Assembly (NCBI GenBank): GCA_021325385.1 | Contig: JAJPHH010000109.1 | Coordinates: forward strand, 1-32,834 | Direction of reading: 5' to 3' | Origin: Alphaproteobacteria bacterium | Lineage (GTDB): Bacteria; Pseudomonadota; Alphaproteobacteria; Rhizobiales; Beijerinckiaceae | DNA: 32,834 nucleotides | Shown here: piece after piece, positions 1 through 8,091 of the stretch | Layout: the number at the start of each line of letters is the position of its first letter | How positions within the stretch are numbered: the first letter of the stretch is position 1 | The notes under the pieces: model-generated | Seen by the model: only the letters and a program-made list of their open reading frames with translations | Database searches by the model: none | Told to the model about the DNA's origin: nothing | Translations under genes and position numbers: made by a program

Positions 1-66
1 CGCAACCGGGCGCTGAAGCAGCTCCTGAAATGCGCGCCGCTGCAGCCGCTGTTCAAGGTGCGGTGA
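1..66 (+). CDS. 3' end of an unidentified gene (partial)
   Basis: An open frame enters from the left edge and ends at TGA 64-66, leaving 21 codons ending in PLFKVR. It stops 6 nt before the pseG start, so it is probably the upstream member of the same nonulosonic-acid operon (pseB, pseC or pseF would be expected there). The fragment is too short to assign a family. Confidence 0.5.
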   Translation, partial: RNRALKQLLKCAPLQPLFKVR

Positions 67-72
67 GCGGCG

Positions 73-1698
73 ATGCGCGTCGGCATCCGCGTCGACGCCT
101 CGCGCGCGATGAGCCTCGGCCATTTGACGCGCTGCCTGACGCTCGCCGACGCGCTGCGGGAGCGCGGCGCCGAGATCGTCTTCCTCAGCGCGCCCTCGAC
201 GGCGGCTTGGCGGGCGTCGGTCGAAGGGCGGGGGTACGAGATCAGGATTCTCGCGCCCGGCTCTGCGAGCCCCCTCCACCATGCTTCGCATGGTCCCCCT
301 CCCCCGCTCAGCGGGGGAGGAGAGGCGCCATCCTCCCCCGCGGAGCGGGGGAGGGGGACCGCGCGAAGCGCGGTGGAGGGGGCGACGGCGCATGGAGACT
401 GGCTCCCCTGGGATTGGCGCACGGACGCCGCGGCGACAATCGCCGCGATCGATGCGCCGCTCGACTGGCTCATCGTCGACCACTACGCGCTGGAGGAGAA
501 CTGGGAGCGGGCGCTCCGCGCCGCCGCGGCCAGGATCATGGCGATCGACGATCTCGCCGACCGGCCGCATGATTGCGACCTCCTGCTCGACCAGAACGCC
601 CAGGACGAGGCGAAGGACCGCTATGCCGGGCTCGTCCCGCCGGCCGCCCGCCGCCTGATCGGTCCGAGCTACGCGCTGCTGCGGCCGCAATTCGCGGCCG
701 CGCGCGGCCGGCCGCGCGACGGAAGCGTCAAGCGAATTCTCGTCTTCATGAGCACGACCGATGCGAAAGGCGCGACGCTTGTCGCGCTGGAGGCGCTGTC
801 GGCGCCGCGTCTCGCGGCGATCCCGGTCGATGTCGTCGTCGGCTCGCCGAGCCCGCATCTCGAAGCGATCAAGGCGCGCGCCGCCGCCCGTGGCCGCGCG
901 ACGGTCCATATCGACGCCGAGGACATGCCCGCGCTGTGCAACGCCGCCGATCTCGCCGTCGGGACCGGCGGCGTCGCCGCGTTGGAGCGCTGCTGCCTCG
1001 GCCTGCCGACGGTCGCTGTGTCGATCGCCGCGAACCAGGCGCCGGGCTTGACGAATTTGGGCGTACGAGGCGCAGTGGTTTTGGCCGGACGGCTCGGTCG
1101 GCTCGACCCTGCAGCCATTGCAAGCGCAGTGGAAGCCTTGCTGGACGATCCGCGCCGCATAAGGGATTTGAGCGAGGTCGCGGCGGCGCTCGTCGACGGC
1201 CAGGGCGCCGCCAGGGTCGCCGAGCACGTTCTGGCGCCGGGCGATTCGTTGACGCTCCGCGCCGCGACGATGGATGACGCCGAATTGTTGCTTGCCTGGC
1301 GCAACGAGCCGTCGATCCGCGCCTTCTTTTTCGACGCCAATCCCGTCGGCATGGCGAGCCATCGTGAATGGCTTGAACACAAACTCGGGAGCCCGGATCA
1401 CCATCATTGGATCGGCATGCTCGACGGCGCGCCGATCGGTTCGATTCGTTTCGACGTCGAAGAGGACCAGGCCGTAATCTCGATCATCATCGCGCCGCCA
1501 TTTCAGAGACGGGGCTTCGCCGCACAGCTTTTAGCGCGCGGCGAAGCGGCGTTGAAGTCGCGGCGCGCCGACGTCAAAATGCTGGTCGCAGAAGTCCTTC
1601 GCGGCAATCTCGCGTCGCGGCGGCTTTTCTTGAAGGCCGGCTTCGCAGCGGTCGCCGAAACCGACGCGATCTTCCGTTTCGAGAAGATTTGTGCCTAA
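73..1698 (+). CDS. pseG: PseG-type UDP-sugar hydrolase fused to a PseH-like GNAT acetyltransferase
   Basis: This 541-aa protein combines two steps of CMP-pseudaminic acid synthesis. Residues 1 to about 385 match PseG, the GT-B-fold enzyme that removes UDP from the 2,4-diacetamido-trideoxy-altrose intermediate. The N-terminal GHLTRC motif places a His at residue 17, the known catalytic position in PseG; DHY follows at 136-138 and GTGGVAALE forms the C-lobe nucleotide-binding loop. Residues about 393-541 form a GNAT domain, with the acetyl-CoA loop at PPFQRRGFAAQLL, as expected of PseH, which acetylates the 4-amino group just before PseG acts. Residues 66-104 are low-complexity and encoded by an inserted palindromic repeat (269-383), so this domain is longer than usual. 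The ATG follows the upstream stop by 6 nt. The family call is firm; the exact sugar isomer is inferred. Confidence 0.88.
   Translation: MRVGIRVDASRAMSLGHLTRCLTLADALRERGAEIVFLSAPSTAAWRASVEGRGYEIRILAPGSASPLHHASHGPPPPLSGGGEAPSSPAERGRGTARSAVEGATAHGDWLPWDWRTDAAATIAAIDAPLDWLIVDHYALEENWERALRAAAARIMAIDDLADRPHDCDLLLDQNAQDEAKDRYAGLVPPAARRLIGPSYALLRPQFAAARGRPRDGSVKRILVFMSTTDAKGATLVALEALSAPRLAAIPVDVVVGSPSPHLEAIKARAAARGRATVHIDAEDMPALCNAADLAVGTGGVAALERCCLGLPTVAVSIAANQAPGLTNLGVRGAVVLAGRLGRLDPAAIASAVEALLDDPRRIRDLSEVAAALVDGQGAARVAEHVLAPGDSLTLRAATMDDAELLLAWRNEPSIRAFFFDANPVGMASHREWLEHKLGSPDHHHWIGMLDGAPIGSIRFDVEEDQAVISIIIAPPFQRRGFAAQLLARGEAALKSRRADVKMLVAEVLRGNLASRRLFLKAGFAAVAETDAIFRFEKICA
269..383. repeat. Palindromic repeat inserted in frame within pseG
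   Basis: Two 53-bp arms (269-321 and 331-383) are inverted copies separated by a 9-bp spacer, with about 48 of 53 positions matching. Four of the five differences fall in a mini-hairpin (ATGC-TTC-GCAT in the left arm, GCGC-GAA-GCGC in the right) and keep that hairpin paired. The reading frame stays open across the element, adding about 38 residues rich in Pro, Gly and Ser. GC-rich repeats of this kind are common between genes in alphaproteobacteria; lying within a gene is less usual. Confidence 0.85.
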
Positions 1699-1731
1699 AA
1701 GCGTGCAAGATGAGCCCTGGTAGGCGCGGAT

Positions 1732-2469
1732 ATGAGCGCAACCGATAAGAGCGCCTCTCTTTCGACGGAAAAGACCTATATCGTCGCCTGCAAGGCGTCG
1801 GCCTTCCTCGGCCATTTCGTCCGCGCGCGCGGCTCGCTGCCGGGCGCGTGGTTTTGCATAAGCCATCCGAGCGATCTCACGCTCGACCTGCTCGATCGCT
1901 TGAAGCCGCGATACGTATTCTTCCCGCACTGGTCTTGGATCGTCCCGCCGCAGATCGTTGAGCGGTACGAATGCGTTTGCTTCCATATGACGGATTTGCC
2001 CTTTGGCCGCGGCGGCAGTCCGCTGCAAAATCTGATCCAGCGCGGAATTGGCGAGACAAAAATCACCGCATTGCGCATGACCGACGAGGTCGACGCCGGA
2101 CCGATTTATGAGAAGCGCGCGCTCTCGCTGGCCGGTTCGGCCCAGGAGATCTTCGACCGCGCGTACGAGTTGATTTGCGCCATGATTCAATCGCTGGCGG
2201 CGAATGAACCCATCGCTAAGGCGCAGGAAGGTCAAGCCACTCTCTTCCGGCGCAGAAGGCCGGAAGAGAGCCGCGTCCCCGCCGATGCGCCGGACTTGCA
2301 TCGGCTCTACGATCATATTCGGATGTTGGACGCAGACGGTTATCCAAGGGCATTTTTGGACCATGGCCCGTGGCGACTGGAATTCGCTTCGGCGCAACTC
2401 GCCGGCGACGCGGTGAGCGCGGCGGTCCGCTTCTTTCCGAAGCCGGGCGGAAAGGAGGGGACGTCTTGA
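1732..2469 (+). CDS. Formyltransferase-like enzyme (nonulosonic-acid modification)
   Basis: A 245-aa protein of the formyl_trans family (Fmt/ArnA-N fold), which transfers a formyl group from 10-formyl-tetrahydrofolate to an amino sugar. The visible active-site block is FHMTDLPFGRGGSPLQNLI, holding the conserved His and LP..RG..P pattern, followed by DEVDAGPIY with the catalytic Asp. The N-terminal part is divergent and short compared with Fmt, and there is no OB-fold tRNA-binding domain, so a sugar substrate is more likely than Met-tRNA. It lies 33 nt after pseG and overlaps the following deacetylase start by 4 nt. Position between pseG and pseI suggests N-formylation of a pseudaminic-type sugar. 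The precise amine is unknown. Confidence 0.78.
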   Translation: MSATDKSASLSTEKTYIVACKASAFLGHFVRARGSLPGAWFCISHPSDLTLDLLDRLKPRYVFFPHWSWIVPPQIVERYECVCFHMTDLPFGRGGSPLQNLIQRGIGETKITALRMTDEVDAGPIYEKRALSLAGSAQEIFDRAYELICAMIQSLAANEPIAKAQEGQATLFRRRRPEESRVPADAPDLHRLYDHIRMLDADGYPRAFLDHGPWRLEFASAQLAGDAVSAAVRFFPKPGGKEGTS

Positions 2470-3137
2470 CGGATCGGGTCCTCGTCTGCGCCGCTCACCC
2501 CGATGACGAGACGCTAGGCTGCGGCGGCGTCATCGCCCGCCATTGCGAGGCGGGTGAGGAGGTTCACGTCCTCTTCGTCGCCGACGGCGTCACCGCCCGC
2601 GGATCGGCGACCGGCGAGGAGATCCAAAAGCGCCGCGAAGCGGCGTCCGCGGCGCTCCAAGTCCTGGGTGCAAAACCGCCGATTTTTCTCAATTTCGCCG
2701 ACCAGAAGCTGGATTCGGCGCCCCTTCTCGACATTATCCGCCGGATCGAGGACATCGCCGGAGCCGTTCGACCGTCCTTGGTCTATACCCACCATGCCGG
2801 CGACCTCAATTTCGATCACCAGATTGTCAGCCGGGCGACCTTGACCGCGTTGCGCCCGGTTCCGGGGCAAAAGGCCTCGCGAATTTACGGCTTTGAGGTG
2901 TTGTCCAGCACCGAATGGGCTTTCGGATCGCCCGCTTTCGCGCCCGTCCGGTTTGTGAACATCGCCGCCACCTTCGCCAAGAAGATGGCCGCGCTGCGCT
3001 GCTACGATTTCGAGATGCGTTCGCCGCCTCACCCACGGTCCTACAAGGCGGTTGAAGCGCTGGCGGTCTATCGCGGCGGCGCCGCCGGATTCGACTATGC
3101 CGAAGCCTTCACGATCCTGCGCGAGATGGTCTATTAG
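2466..3137 (+). CDS. PIG-L (LmbE-like) family N-deacetylase
   Basis: A 223-aa zinc-dependent amidase of the PIG-L family, which removes N-acetyl groups from amino sugars. The metal-binding motif AHPDDETLGCGG sits near residues 10-21, and the second motif THHAGDLNFDHQIV supplies further ligands. I chose the TTG start at 2466 because a strong AGGAGG (2453-2458) sits 7 nt upstream and the TTG overlaps the formyltransferase stop as TTGA. The same frame is open upstream to an ATG at 2370, but that would extend deep into the previous gene. Coupling with the formyltransferase suggests a deacetylate-then-formylate pair acting on the same sugar, which is inference. Confidence 0.85.
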   Translation: MTDRVLVCAAHPDDETLGCGGVIARHCEAGEEVHVLFVADGVTARGSATGEEIQKRREAASAALQVLGAKPPIFLNFADQKLDSAPLLDIIRRIEDIAGAVRPSLVYTHHAGDLNFDHQIVSRATLTALRPVPGQKASRIYGFEVLSSTEWAFGSPAFAPVRFVNIAATFAKKMAALRCYDFEMRSPPHPRSYKAVEALAVYRGGAAGFDYAEAFTILREMVY

Positions 3138-3191
3138 AGCACGTCTCGGGGCGCCCGAGCTGGAAGGCCGATTGGCGGGACCAAACAATCA

Positions 3192-4238
3192 ATGATCAAA
3201 ATTGCTAACCGCCTCATCGGCCTCGGCCAGCCGCCCTTCATCATCGCGGAAATGTCGGGCAACCATAACCAGTCGCTGGAGCGCGCGCTGGCGATCGTCG
3301 ACGCCGCGGCCGAGGCCGGCGCGCATGCGATCAAGCTGCAGACCTATACCGCCGATACGATGACGATCGAGGCCCATTCCGGCGCCTTCACGATCGGCGA
3401 CAAGGACAGCCTCTGGGCCGGTCGCAATCTCTATGATCTCTACAAGGAGGCGCATACGCCGTGGGAATGGCATGCGCCGATCATGGCGCGCGCCAAGGAA
3501 CGCGGCCTGATCGCCTTCTCGACGCCGTTCGACGAGACCGCCGTCGACTTCCTCGAAGGCCTCGGCGTCCCGGCGTACAAAATCGCCTCGTTCGAGAACA
3601 TCCATCTGCCGCTCATCCGCAAGGTTGCGGCGACCGGCAAGCCGATCGTCATGTCGACCGGCATGGCCTCGCTGGCCGAGCTCGACGAGGCGGTGACGGC
3701 CGCCCGCGACGCCGGCTGCCGCGACCTCGTCCTGCTCAAATGCACCAGCACCTATCCGGCGACGCCGGAGAACACCAATCTGGCGACGATCCCGCATCTG
3801 CGCGACATGTTCGGCTGCGAGGTCGGCTTGTCCGATCACACGATGGGGGTCGGCGTCGCGGTCGCGGCGACGGCGCTCGGCGCCAGCGTCATCGAAAAGC
3901 ATTTCACGCTGCGCCGCGCCGATGGCGGCGTCGACAGCGCCTTTTCGCTGGAGCCGGAGGAATTGCGCGCCTTGGTCGTCGAGACGAGCCGCGCCGCCGC
4001 GGCGATGGGCGAGGTCGCCTACGGCCCGACCGAGGCCGAGAAAAAGTCGCTGATCTTCCGCCGCTCGCTCTACCTGGTACGCGACGTGGAGGAGGGCGAG
4101 GTCCTGACCCACGACAATGTGCGGATCATCCGCCCGGCCGGCGGCCTGCCGCCGAAAGCGATCGACATCGTGCTCGGCATGCGGACGCGGCGCAAAGCGG
4201 CGCGCGGCACGCCGCTGACTTGGGACCTGTTGCGTTGA
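3192..4238 (+). CDS. pseI: Pseudaminic acid synthase (NeuB family)
   Basis: A 348-aa sialic-acid-synthase family enzyme that condenses phosphoenolpyruvate with a 6-carbon 2,4-diacetamido sugar to give the 9-carbon nonulosonic acid. The NeuB TIM-barrel signatures are present: FIIAEMSGNHN, IKLQTYTADT, STGMASL, LLKCTSTYPA, GLSDHT and EKHFTL. The C-terminal roughly 60 residues (from RSLYLVRDVEEGE) form the antifreeze/SAF domain that closes the active site. Length is typical. Pairing with PseG rather than NeuC/LegG favours pseudaminic over legionaminic or neuraminic acid. The gene follows the PIG-L gene after 54 nt and is the last of the sugar-precursor block. Confidence 0.92.
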   Translation: MIKIANRLIGLGQPPFIIAEMSGNHNQSLERALAIVDAAAEAGAHAIKLQTYTADTMTIEAHSGAFTIGDKDSLWAGRNLYDLYKEAHTPWEWHAPIMARAKERGLIAFSTPFDETAVDFLEGLGVPAYKIASFENIHLPLIRKVAATGKPIVMSTGMASLAELDEAVTAARDAGCRDLVLLKCTSTYPATPENTNLATIPHLRDMFGCEVGLSDHTMGVGVAVAATALGASVIEKHFTLRRADGGVDSAFSLEPEELRALVVETSRAAAAMGEVAYGPTEAEKKSLIFRRSLYLVRDVEEGEVLTHDNVRIIRPAGGLPPKAIDIVLGMRTRRKAARGTPLTWDLLR

Positions 4239-4268
4239 GCGGCGCCGCCTTGCACCAGCCGCCCGCCG

Positions 4269-4284
4269 CCGCGAATATTCGCGG
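4269..4284. repeat. Perfect 16-bp palindrome after pseI
   Basis: CCGCGAATATTCGCGG reads identically on both strands and lies 31 nt past the pseI stop in a non-coding gap. With no T-tract it is a poor intrinsic terminator; it may be a protein-binding site for the promoter just downstream. Confidence 0.5.
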
Positions 4285-4296
4285 GGCGACAAGGGT

Positions 4297-4325
4297 TTGC
4301 CCCCTCCGGCCTCGCCTGATATAGG
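4297..4325 (+). promoter_or_regulatory. Candidate sigma70-type promoter
   Basis: TTGCCC (4297-4302) and TATAGG (4320-4325) are separated by exactly 17 nt in the 198-nt gap between pseI and the acyltransferase gene. A start near 4332 would leave a leader of about 100 nt. Found by eye only. Confidence 0.35.
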
Positions 4326-4381
4326 TCGCAATCGATCGCCGGACGCCAAAGGGGTTGCGCTCGGACGATCGGGAGGAATTC

Positions 4382-4477
4382 TTGCGCCCTTGGCAGGGAA
4401 GCCGGCCCAGACCGGCGGTTCGCAACCTGGGAGTTCGTGACGCGAGCGCGTCCGCCGCGTCCCCTCAAAATCGCTGA
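4382..4477 (+). other. Possible 31-codon leader ORF
   Basis: The best Shine-Dalgarno of this gap, GGGAGGA (4371-4377), precedes TTG 4382, which opens a 31-codon frame ending at TGA 4475-4477. The frame differs from the acyltransferase frame and overlaps its annotated GTG. The peptide resembles no family I know and could be chance; alternatively it is a translated leader coupling to the TTG at 4485. Confidence 0.2.
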
Positions 4478-5588
4478 GGGCGCCTTGGACGCGCCTGCGA
4501 TAGAGGCGGTCAATGTCGCCGCCGCGGTCACGATCGCCGACCTTCTCGACGGGAGTCCTTTCGCCGCCCGGGCGCGGCCGCGTTGCGCCTATCCGGAGGA
4601 TTGGCGGGGCGCTTGGCGCGCTCTGCCGGCGCGTCCGGTCGCGTATTCGGCGAGCATGATCGATTACCAGCACGCCTATCTTGAAGGAGCCGCCGGCTGG
4701 CGGGTCTCTGACGCCTCGCTGACGCTGATCAATGACGGCCGGCCATGCGGCCTGTGGCCGCTGACCCTTGGCGGCCTCGACGCGCCGGCCTTGACGTCCC
4801 AGGGCGAACCGATCGCGCAGCCGATCTTCGTCGCAGGCGTCTCCCGCCGTACGACCAAGCGAATTGTCGCCGAGTGCCTGGACTGGCTGGATCGCGCGGC
4901 GGCGCTCCTGAACCAGAGCGCCGTCCTTTGCTGCGAGCATCCGCGGCCGGGCTTCGCCGACGAGGGCTTGAGCGAATTCTACCTGCGAGCCCGCCGGGGA
5001 GGCGCTCGGACGTCTCATATCCGCCACGATATGTACGTCGATCTGCGGCCGCAAATCAACGAGATCCGCGCAACCTGGCGCAAGAGCTATCGTCCCTTGG
5101 TCATGGCGGGCTTACGCGCTTGGACGGTCCGGGTCATGGATGCGGACAGCGCGGACCGCCTGGTCTGGGACGCCTTCCGCCAACTCCATCGGCGCGTCGC
5201 CGGGCGCGTGACGAGGACGGCGCACACCTGGAATTTGCAATGGCGCATGATCGTCGACGGCGAAGCGCTGCTCGTCTCTCTCGCTGACGATCGCGGTCGC
5301 ATGGTCGGGGGCGGTTTCTTCCAGATGACGGATGGGGAAGCGCTCTATAGCGTCGCCGCCTATGATCGAGATCTGTTCGACAAGCCGTTGGGCCATGTCG
5401 TCCAGGCGCGCGCCATCGAGGAATTCAAGCGGCGAGGGCTTGCCTGGTACAAACTGGGCGTGCACAAGTTCCCGGGCGATGAAGACCGGCCAAGCCCGGA
5501 GGAATTATCGATTGGCATGTTCAAGCAGGGATTCTCGAGCCATCTCTTCGCCAAGATCGTCTATGCGCAAGCGGGCTCGCCGGAATGA
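4437..5588 (+). CDS. FemAB-like / GNAT-fold acyltransferase
   Basis: A 383-aa protein resembling the FemAB-type acyl-CoA N-acyltransferases found in polysaccharide loci. The recognisable part is the C-terminal half: a basic helix around RATWRKSYRPLV, then GRMVGGGFFQMTDGEALYSVAAYDR, then a helix-strand pair ending LAWYKLGVHKF that matches the second GNAT-like lobe. The N-terminal 100 residues are poorly conserved. The start is uncertain: GTG 4437 has a GGGAG close by, while TTG 4485 has GAGGG 4 nt upstream and would follow the leader-ORF stop. It probably adds an acyl or aminoacyl group to a surface sugar. The substrate cannot be read from the sequence. Confidence 0.65.
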   Translation: MTRARPPRPLKIAEGALDAPAIEAVNVAAAVTIADLLDGSPFAARARPRCAYPEDWRGAWRALPARPVAYSASMIDYQHAYLEGAAGWRVSDASLTLINDGRPCGLWPLTLGGLDAPALTSQGEPIAQPIFVAGVSRRTTKRIVAECLDWLDRAAALLNQSAVLCCEHPRPGFADEGLSEFYLRARRGGARTSHIRHDMYVDLRPQINEIRATWRKSYRPLVMAGLRAWTVRVMDADSADRLVWDAFRQLHRRVAGRVTRTAHTWNLQWRMIVDGEALLVSLADDRGRMVGGGFFQMTDGEALYSVAAYDRDLFDKPLGHVVQARAIEEFKRRGLAWYKLGVHKFPGDEDRPSPEELSIGMFKQGFSSHLFAKIVYAQAGSPE

Positions 5589-5670
5589 ATTTGACGGCGA
5601 GAGGCGTCGCGCGCGCGGTTGAGCGCGGCGAAAGCGGCGCGGGACATTCGCCGAGCCAGCCCGAACGACA

Positions 5671-7248
5671 ATGAGAATTGGTTTCGCCAGCGTCTATTCC
5701 TGGCGCCCGCACGTGTCGATGCTTCGTTATTTGGCGAGGCTGGCGCGAGAGGCCGGACATGACGTCTTCTTTCTGACCTGCGACGGCGATTTGCCCAATT
5801 GCTACACGCAGGAGCAGAAGCACGAGCGTCCCCGCTGGCTCAATTGCGCGCTGTGCCGGGCGGGCGGCGTCCGCTCGTTCGAGGCGCGCGGCGTTTCGTC
5901 GATCGGCGAATACGCCGGCGCGGAGCCGCCGCCCTCGGCGCGGTCCAAGGAATGGGCCTTGTCCAGCGCCGGAACGCTCGGCCGGTTCGAGACCAACGAA
6001 GAATTCGCGAGCCCGGAGTTTTTCGGCTTCGCCGAGCGGCTGGAGCCCGCCGCCCGGCGCGGCTACGCCGCCGCGCGCCGCTGGATCGACGATAAAAAGC
6101 TGGACGCGATCTGCGCCTTCAACGGCCGCATGGACGCGACGAGAGGCGTGCTCGAAGCGGCGCGGGACGCAGGCATTCGCTATGTCAGCCAGGAGCGGAC
6201 CTGGTTCGGCGACGGCGTTCAGCTTCTTCCGGACGAGAATTGTCTCGGCCTGCGCGCCGTCGACAAGATGATCGGCGCTTGGCGCGACCGTCCGCTGACG
6301 CGAGCGCAAGCCCTGCGGGCGGCCAAGCATATCTCGGCGCGCTTCTTGCGGCGCAACGACAAGGAATGGCGCGCCTTCAATGTGAACGCCGCGCCTGCTT
6401 CCTGGCCGAGCGGCGACCGCCGGCGCATCCTGCTCCTTCCCGGCAGCCGCAGCGAATCCTGGGGCCACCCGGATTGCGCCGATCTCTGGCCGGAGCGGAC
6501 CCGCGCCTACGAGGCGCTGATGGCCCATTTCGGTCTCCAGCCCGATGAACTGCTGCTGCGCTGCCATCCGGTCTGGGGCGAGGCGGTCAGCGGTCGCACC
6601 GGTCAAGCTTCGGAAAAATATTATACGCGCTGGGCGCAAAAGGCCGGCGTTCCGGTGATTGCGAGCGCCAGCCGCGAGAGTACGGCGGATTTGATTCGCG
6701 CCGCCGACGCGATCGTCGTCGCCGGCGGCAGCGCCGCTCTGGAGGCCGGCATTCTCGGCAAGCAAGTGATCGGCACGTCGCCCTCGATCTATCAACAGGC
6801 GGGATTTCAAAGCAACGCCTATGACGCTTCGCGGCTGAATGGCGTCCGTTTGCTCAGCTCGGCGCCGGCGGCGGAGCGCGAAGAAGAGTCGCGGCGCATA
6901 CGCCGCCTGACTCTGCGCTTCTGCTTCAATATGGCCTATCGCGTTGCGCAATTCGTCCCTTACGTCCAAGCAGTGACCACGACCCAATACGCTTATTACG
7001 AAGGCGCCGATCCGCAACGCTTGACGCGGCTCCTGTCCAGCGGCGAACTCGAGCCGGATGACGAGAATTGCGCCGACGACGAGCGGGACGAAGATTCGAC
7101 GCTCGATCTGATCGAGCGCGGCGAGTGGGAGGCTCTCTACTCCGCTGGACAGGAATCGGCGCAGCGGCCCTTGATCGACAATGGAAGGCGCGGCTTCTAC
7201 CGCGCCGTCGATCGCTTGCGCGATCTGTTCCCGCGCGGCGATCTGTAG
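5671..7248 (+). CDS. Capsule-type glycosyltransferase (GT-B-like) with N-terminal Cys motif
   Basis: A 525-aa cytoplasmic protein resembling surface-carbohydrate biosynthesis glycosyltransferases. The N-terminus (MRIGFASVYSWRPHV) opens a Rossmann-like lobe. Cysteines appear as CDGDLPNC and NCALC near residues 35-70, a spacing that could bind a metal. The C-terminal lobe shows RCHPVWGE and then ADAIVVAGGSAALEAGILGK, the glycine-rich donor-sugar loop typical of GT-B and of capsule (Kps-like) transferases. The last roughly 70 residues are acidic then mixed and unassigned. It lies 82 nt downstream of the acyltransferase gene. Donor and acceptor are unknown; a nonulosonic-acid donor would fit the context but is only inference. 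Confidence 0.62.
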   Translation: MRIGFASVYSWRPHVSMLRYLARLAREAGHDVFFLTCDGDLPNCYTQEQKHERPRWLNCALCRAGGVRSFEARGVSSIGEYAGAEPPPSARSKEWALSSAGTLGRFETNEEFASPEFFGFAERLEPAARRGYAAARRWIDDKKLDAICAFNGRMDATRGVLEAARDAGIRYVSQERTWFGDGVQLLPDENCLGLRAVDKMIGAWRDRPLTRAQALRAAKHISARFLRRNDKEWRAFNVNAAPASWPSGDRRRILLLPGSRSESWGHPDCADLWPERTRAYEALMAHFGLQPDELLLRCHPVWGEAVSGRTGQASEKYYTRWAQKAGVPVIASASRESTADLIRAADAIVVAGGSAALEAGILGKQVIGTSPSIYQQAGFQSNAYDASRLNGVRLLSSAPAAEREEESRRIRRLTLRFCFNMAYRVAQFVPYVQAVTTTQYAYYEGADPQRLTRLLSSGELEPDDENCADDERDEDSTLDLIERGEWEALYSAGQESAQRPLIDNGRRGFYRAVDRLRDLFPRGDL

Positions 7249-7296
7249 CGCAGCCGTCGGCGAACTCATGGCCGGGCGGGAAGCGCCGCGACGCCG

Positions 7297-8091
7297 TCAG
7301 GGCGCCGGAAACCAGTCGTCGATCTTGCCCGAGGCGCGATAGGCGATCAGGCCGATCCATTCATGGACGGCGATGTCCAAGAGCCGCAGATTGATCGGCG
7401 CTTCGCGCGCGAGCCACAGATCGTCGTTGTTCCCGTAGGAGCGATAATCGACCGGATAGGCGACGACGTTGAAGCCGGCATGGCGAAACAGGCCCATCGC
7501 GCGCGGCATGTGATAGGCCGAGGTCACCAGCAGCCAGACTTCCTCGGGCTTCGGCGAGACGAGATCGCGGGTGAAGCGGGCGTTCTCGTCCGTATTCAGC
7601 GATCGTCCTTCGAGCAGGATGCGATCGGCCGCGACGCCGAGCGACACGAACAAGTTCTTGGCGTCCTCGGCCTCGGAAGAAAAATTGCCGAAGAGGGAAT
7701 TGCCGCCGCCGGTATAGACGACCCTCGCTTCGGGATAACGCCGGGCCAGAACCGCCGCCTCGACCAGGCGGCCGGCGCCCTCGCCGAAACTGACCTGACC
7801 GCGCGCCTGTGTCAGTTCGTCGACGATCGCCCCGCCGAGCACGATGATGCCGGTCGGCGGCGGCGCGTCGGCCGGCGGCGGCGGAAAGCGGTCCTCGAGC
7901 GGCCGAATGAGCCAAACGGAAATCGGCGCCGCCCCAACGAGAATGATGGTCGCGGCGCAGAGGATGGCGACGATTCGTCCCGCTCGCGCGAACTTGCCCG
8001 CCGCGGCGACAGCGCCAAGGAACGCGCCGAAGATGAGGACGTGAGCCGGCACCAGAAAGAACCACGCCACTTTGGAGACGAGAAAGAACAT
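7297..8091 (-). CDS. YdcF/ElyC-like DUF218 membrane protein
   Basis: A 264-aa inner-membrane protein. Residues about 5-30 and 38-60 form two hydrophobic helices, followed by a DUF218 domain facing the periplasm: GIIVLGGAI, VVYTGGGNSL, ARVVYTGG, then LLEGRSLNTDEN and VTSAYHMPRAMGLFRHAG. These motifs and the length match ElyC/SanA/YdcF proteins, which affect envelope and peptidoglycan/undecaprenyl-phosphate homeostasis in enterobacteria. It is transcribed against the flanking glycan genes and converges with the glycosyltransferase, with 48 nt between the stops. Family is clear; the exact role in this organism is not. Confidence 0.82.
   Translation of the reverse strand: MFFLVSKVAWFFLVPAHVLIFGAFLGAVAAAGKFARAGRIVAILCAATIILVGAAPISVWLIRPLEDRFPPPPADAPPPTGIIVLGGAIVDELTQARGQVSFGEGAGRLVEAAVLARRYPEARVVYTGGGNSLFGNFSSEAEDAKNLFVSLGVAADRILLEGRSLNTDENARFTRDLVSPKPEEVWLLVTSAYHMPRAMGLFRHAGFNVVAYPVDYRSYGNNDDLWLAREAPINLRLLDIAVHEWIGLIAYRASGKIDDWFPAP

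Noticed and set aside
269-383. CRISPR-like repeat
   Set aside because: There are just two inverted arms and no direct-repeat/spacer array.
3189-5054. Long minus-strand open frame of 621 codons opposite pseI
   Set aside because: Composition is Arg/Gly-rich with no motifs and antisense to a clear NeuB family gene.
5521-7269. Minus-strand 582-codon frame opposite the glycosyltransferase
   Set aside because: Mirror of strong third-position G/C bias; no recognisable domain.
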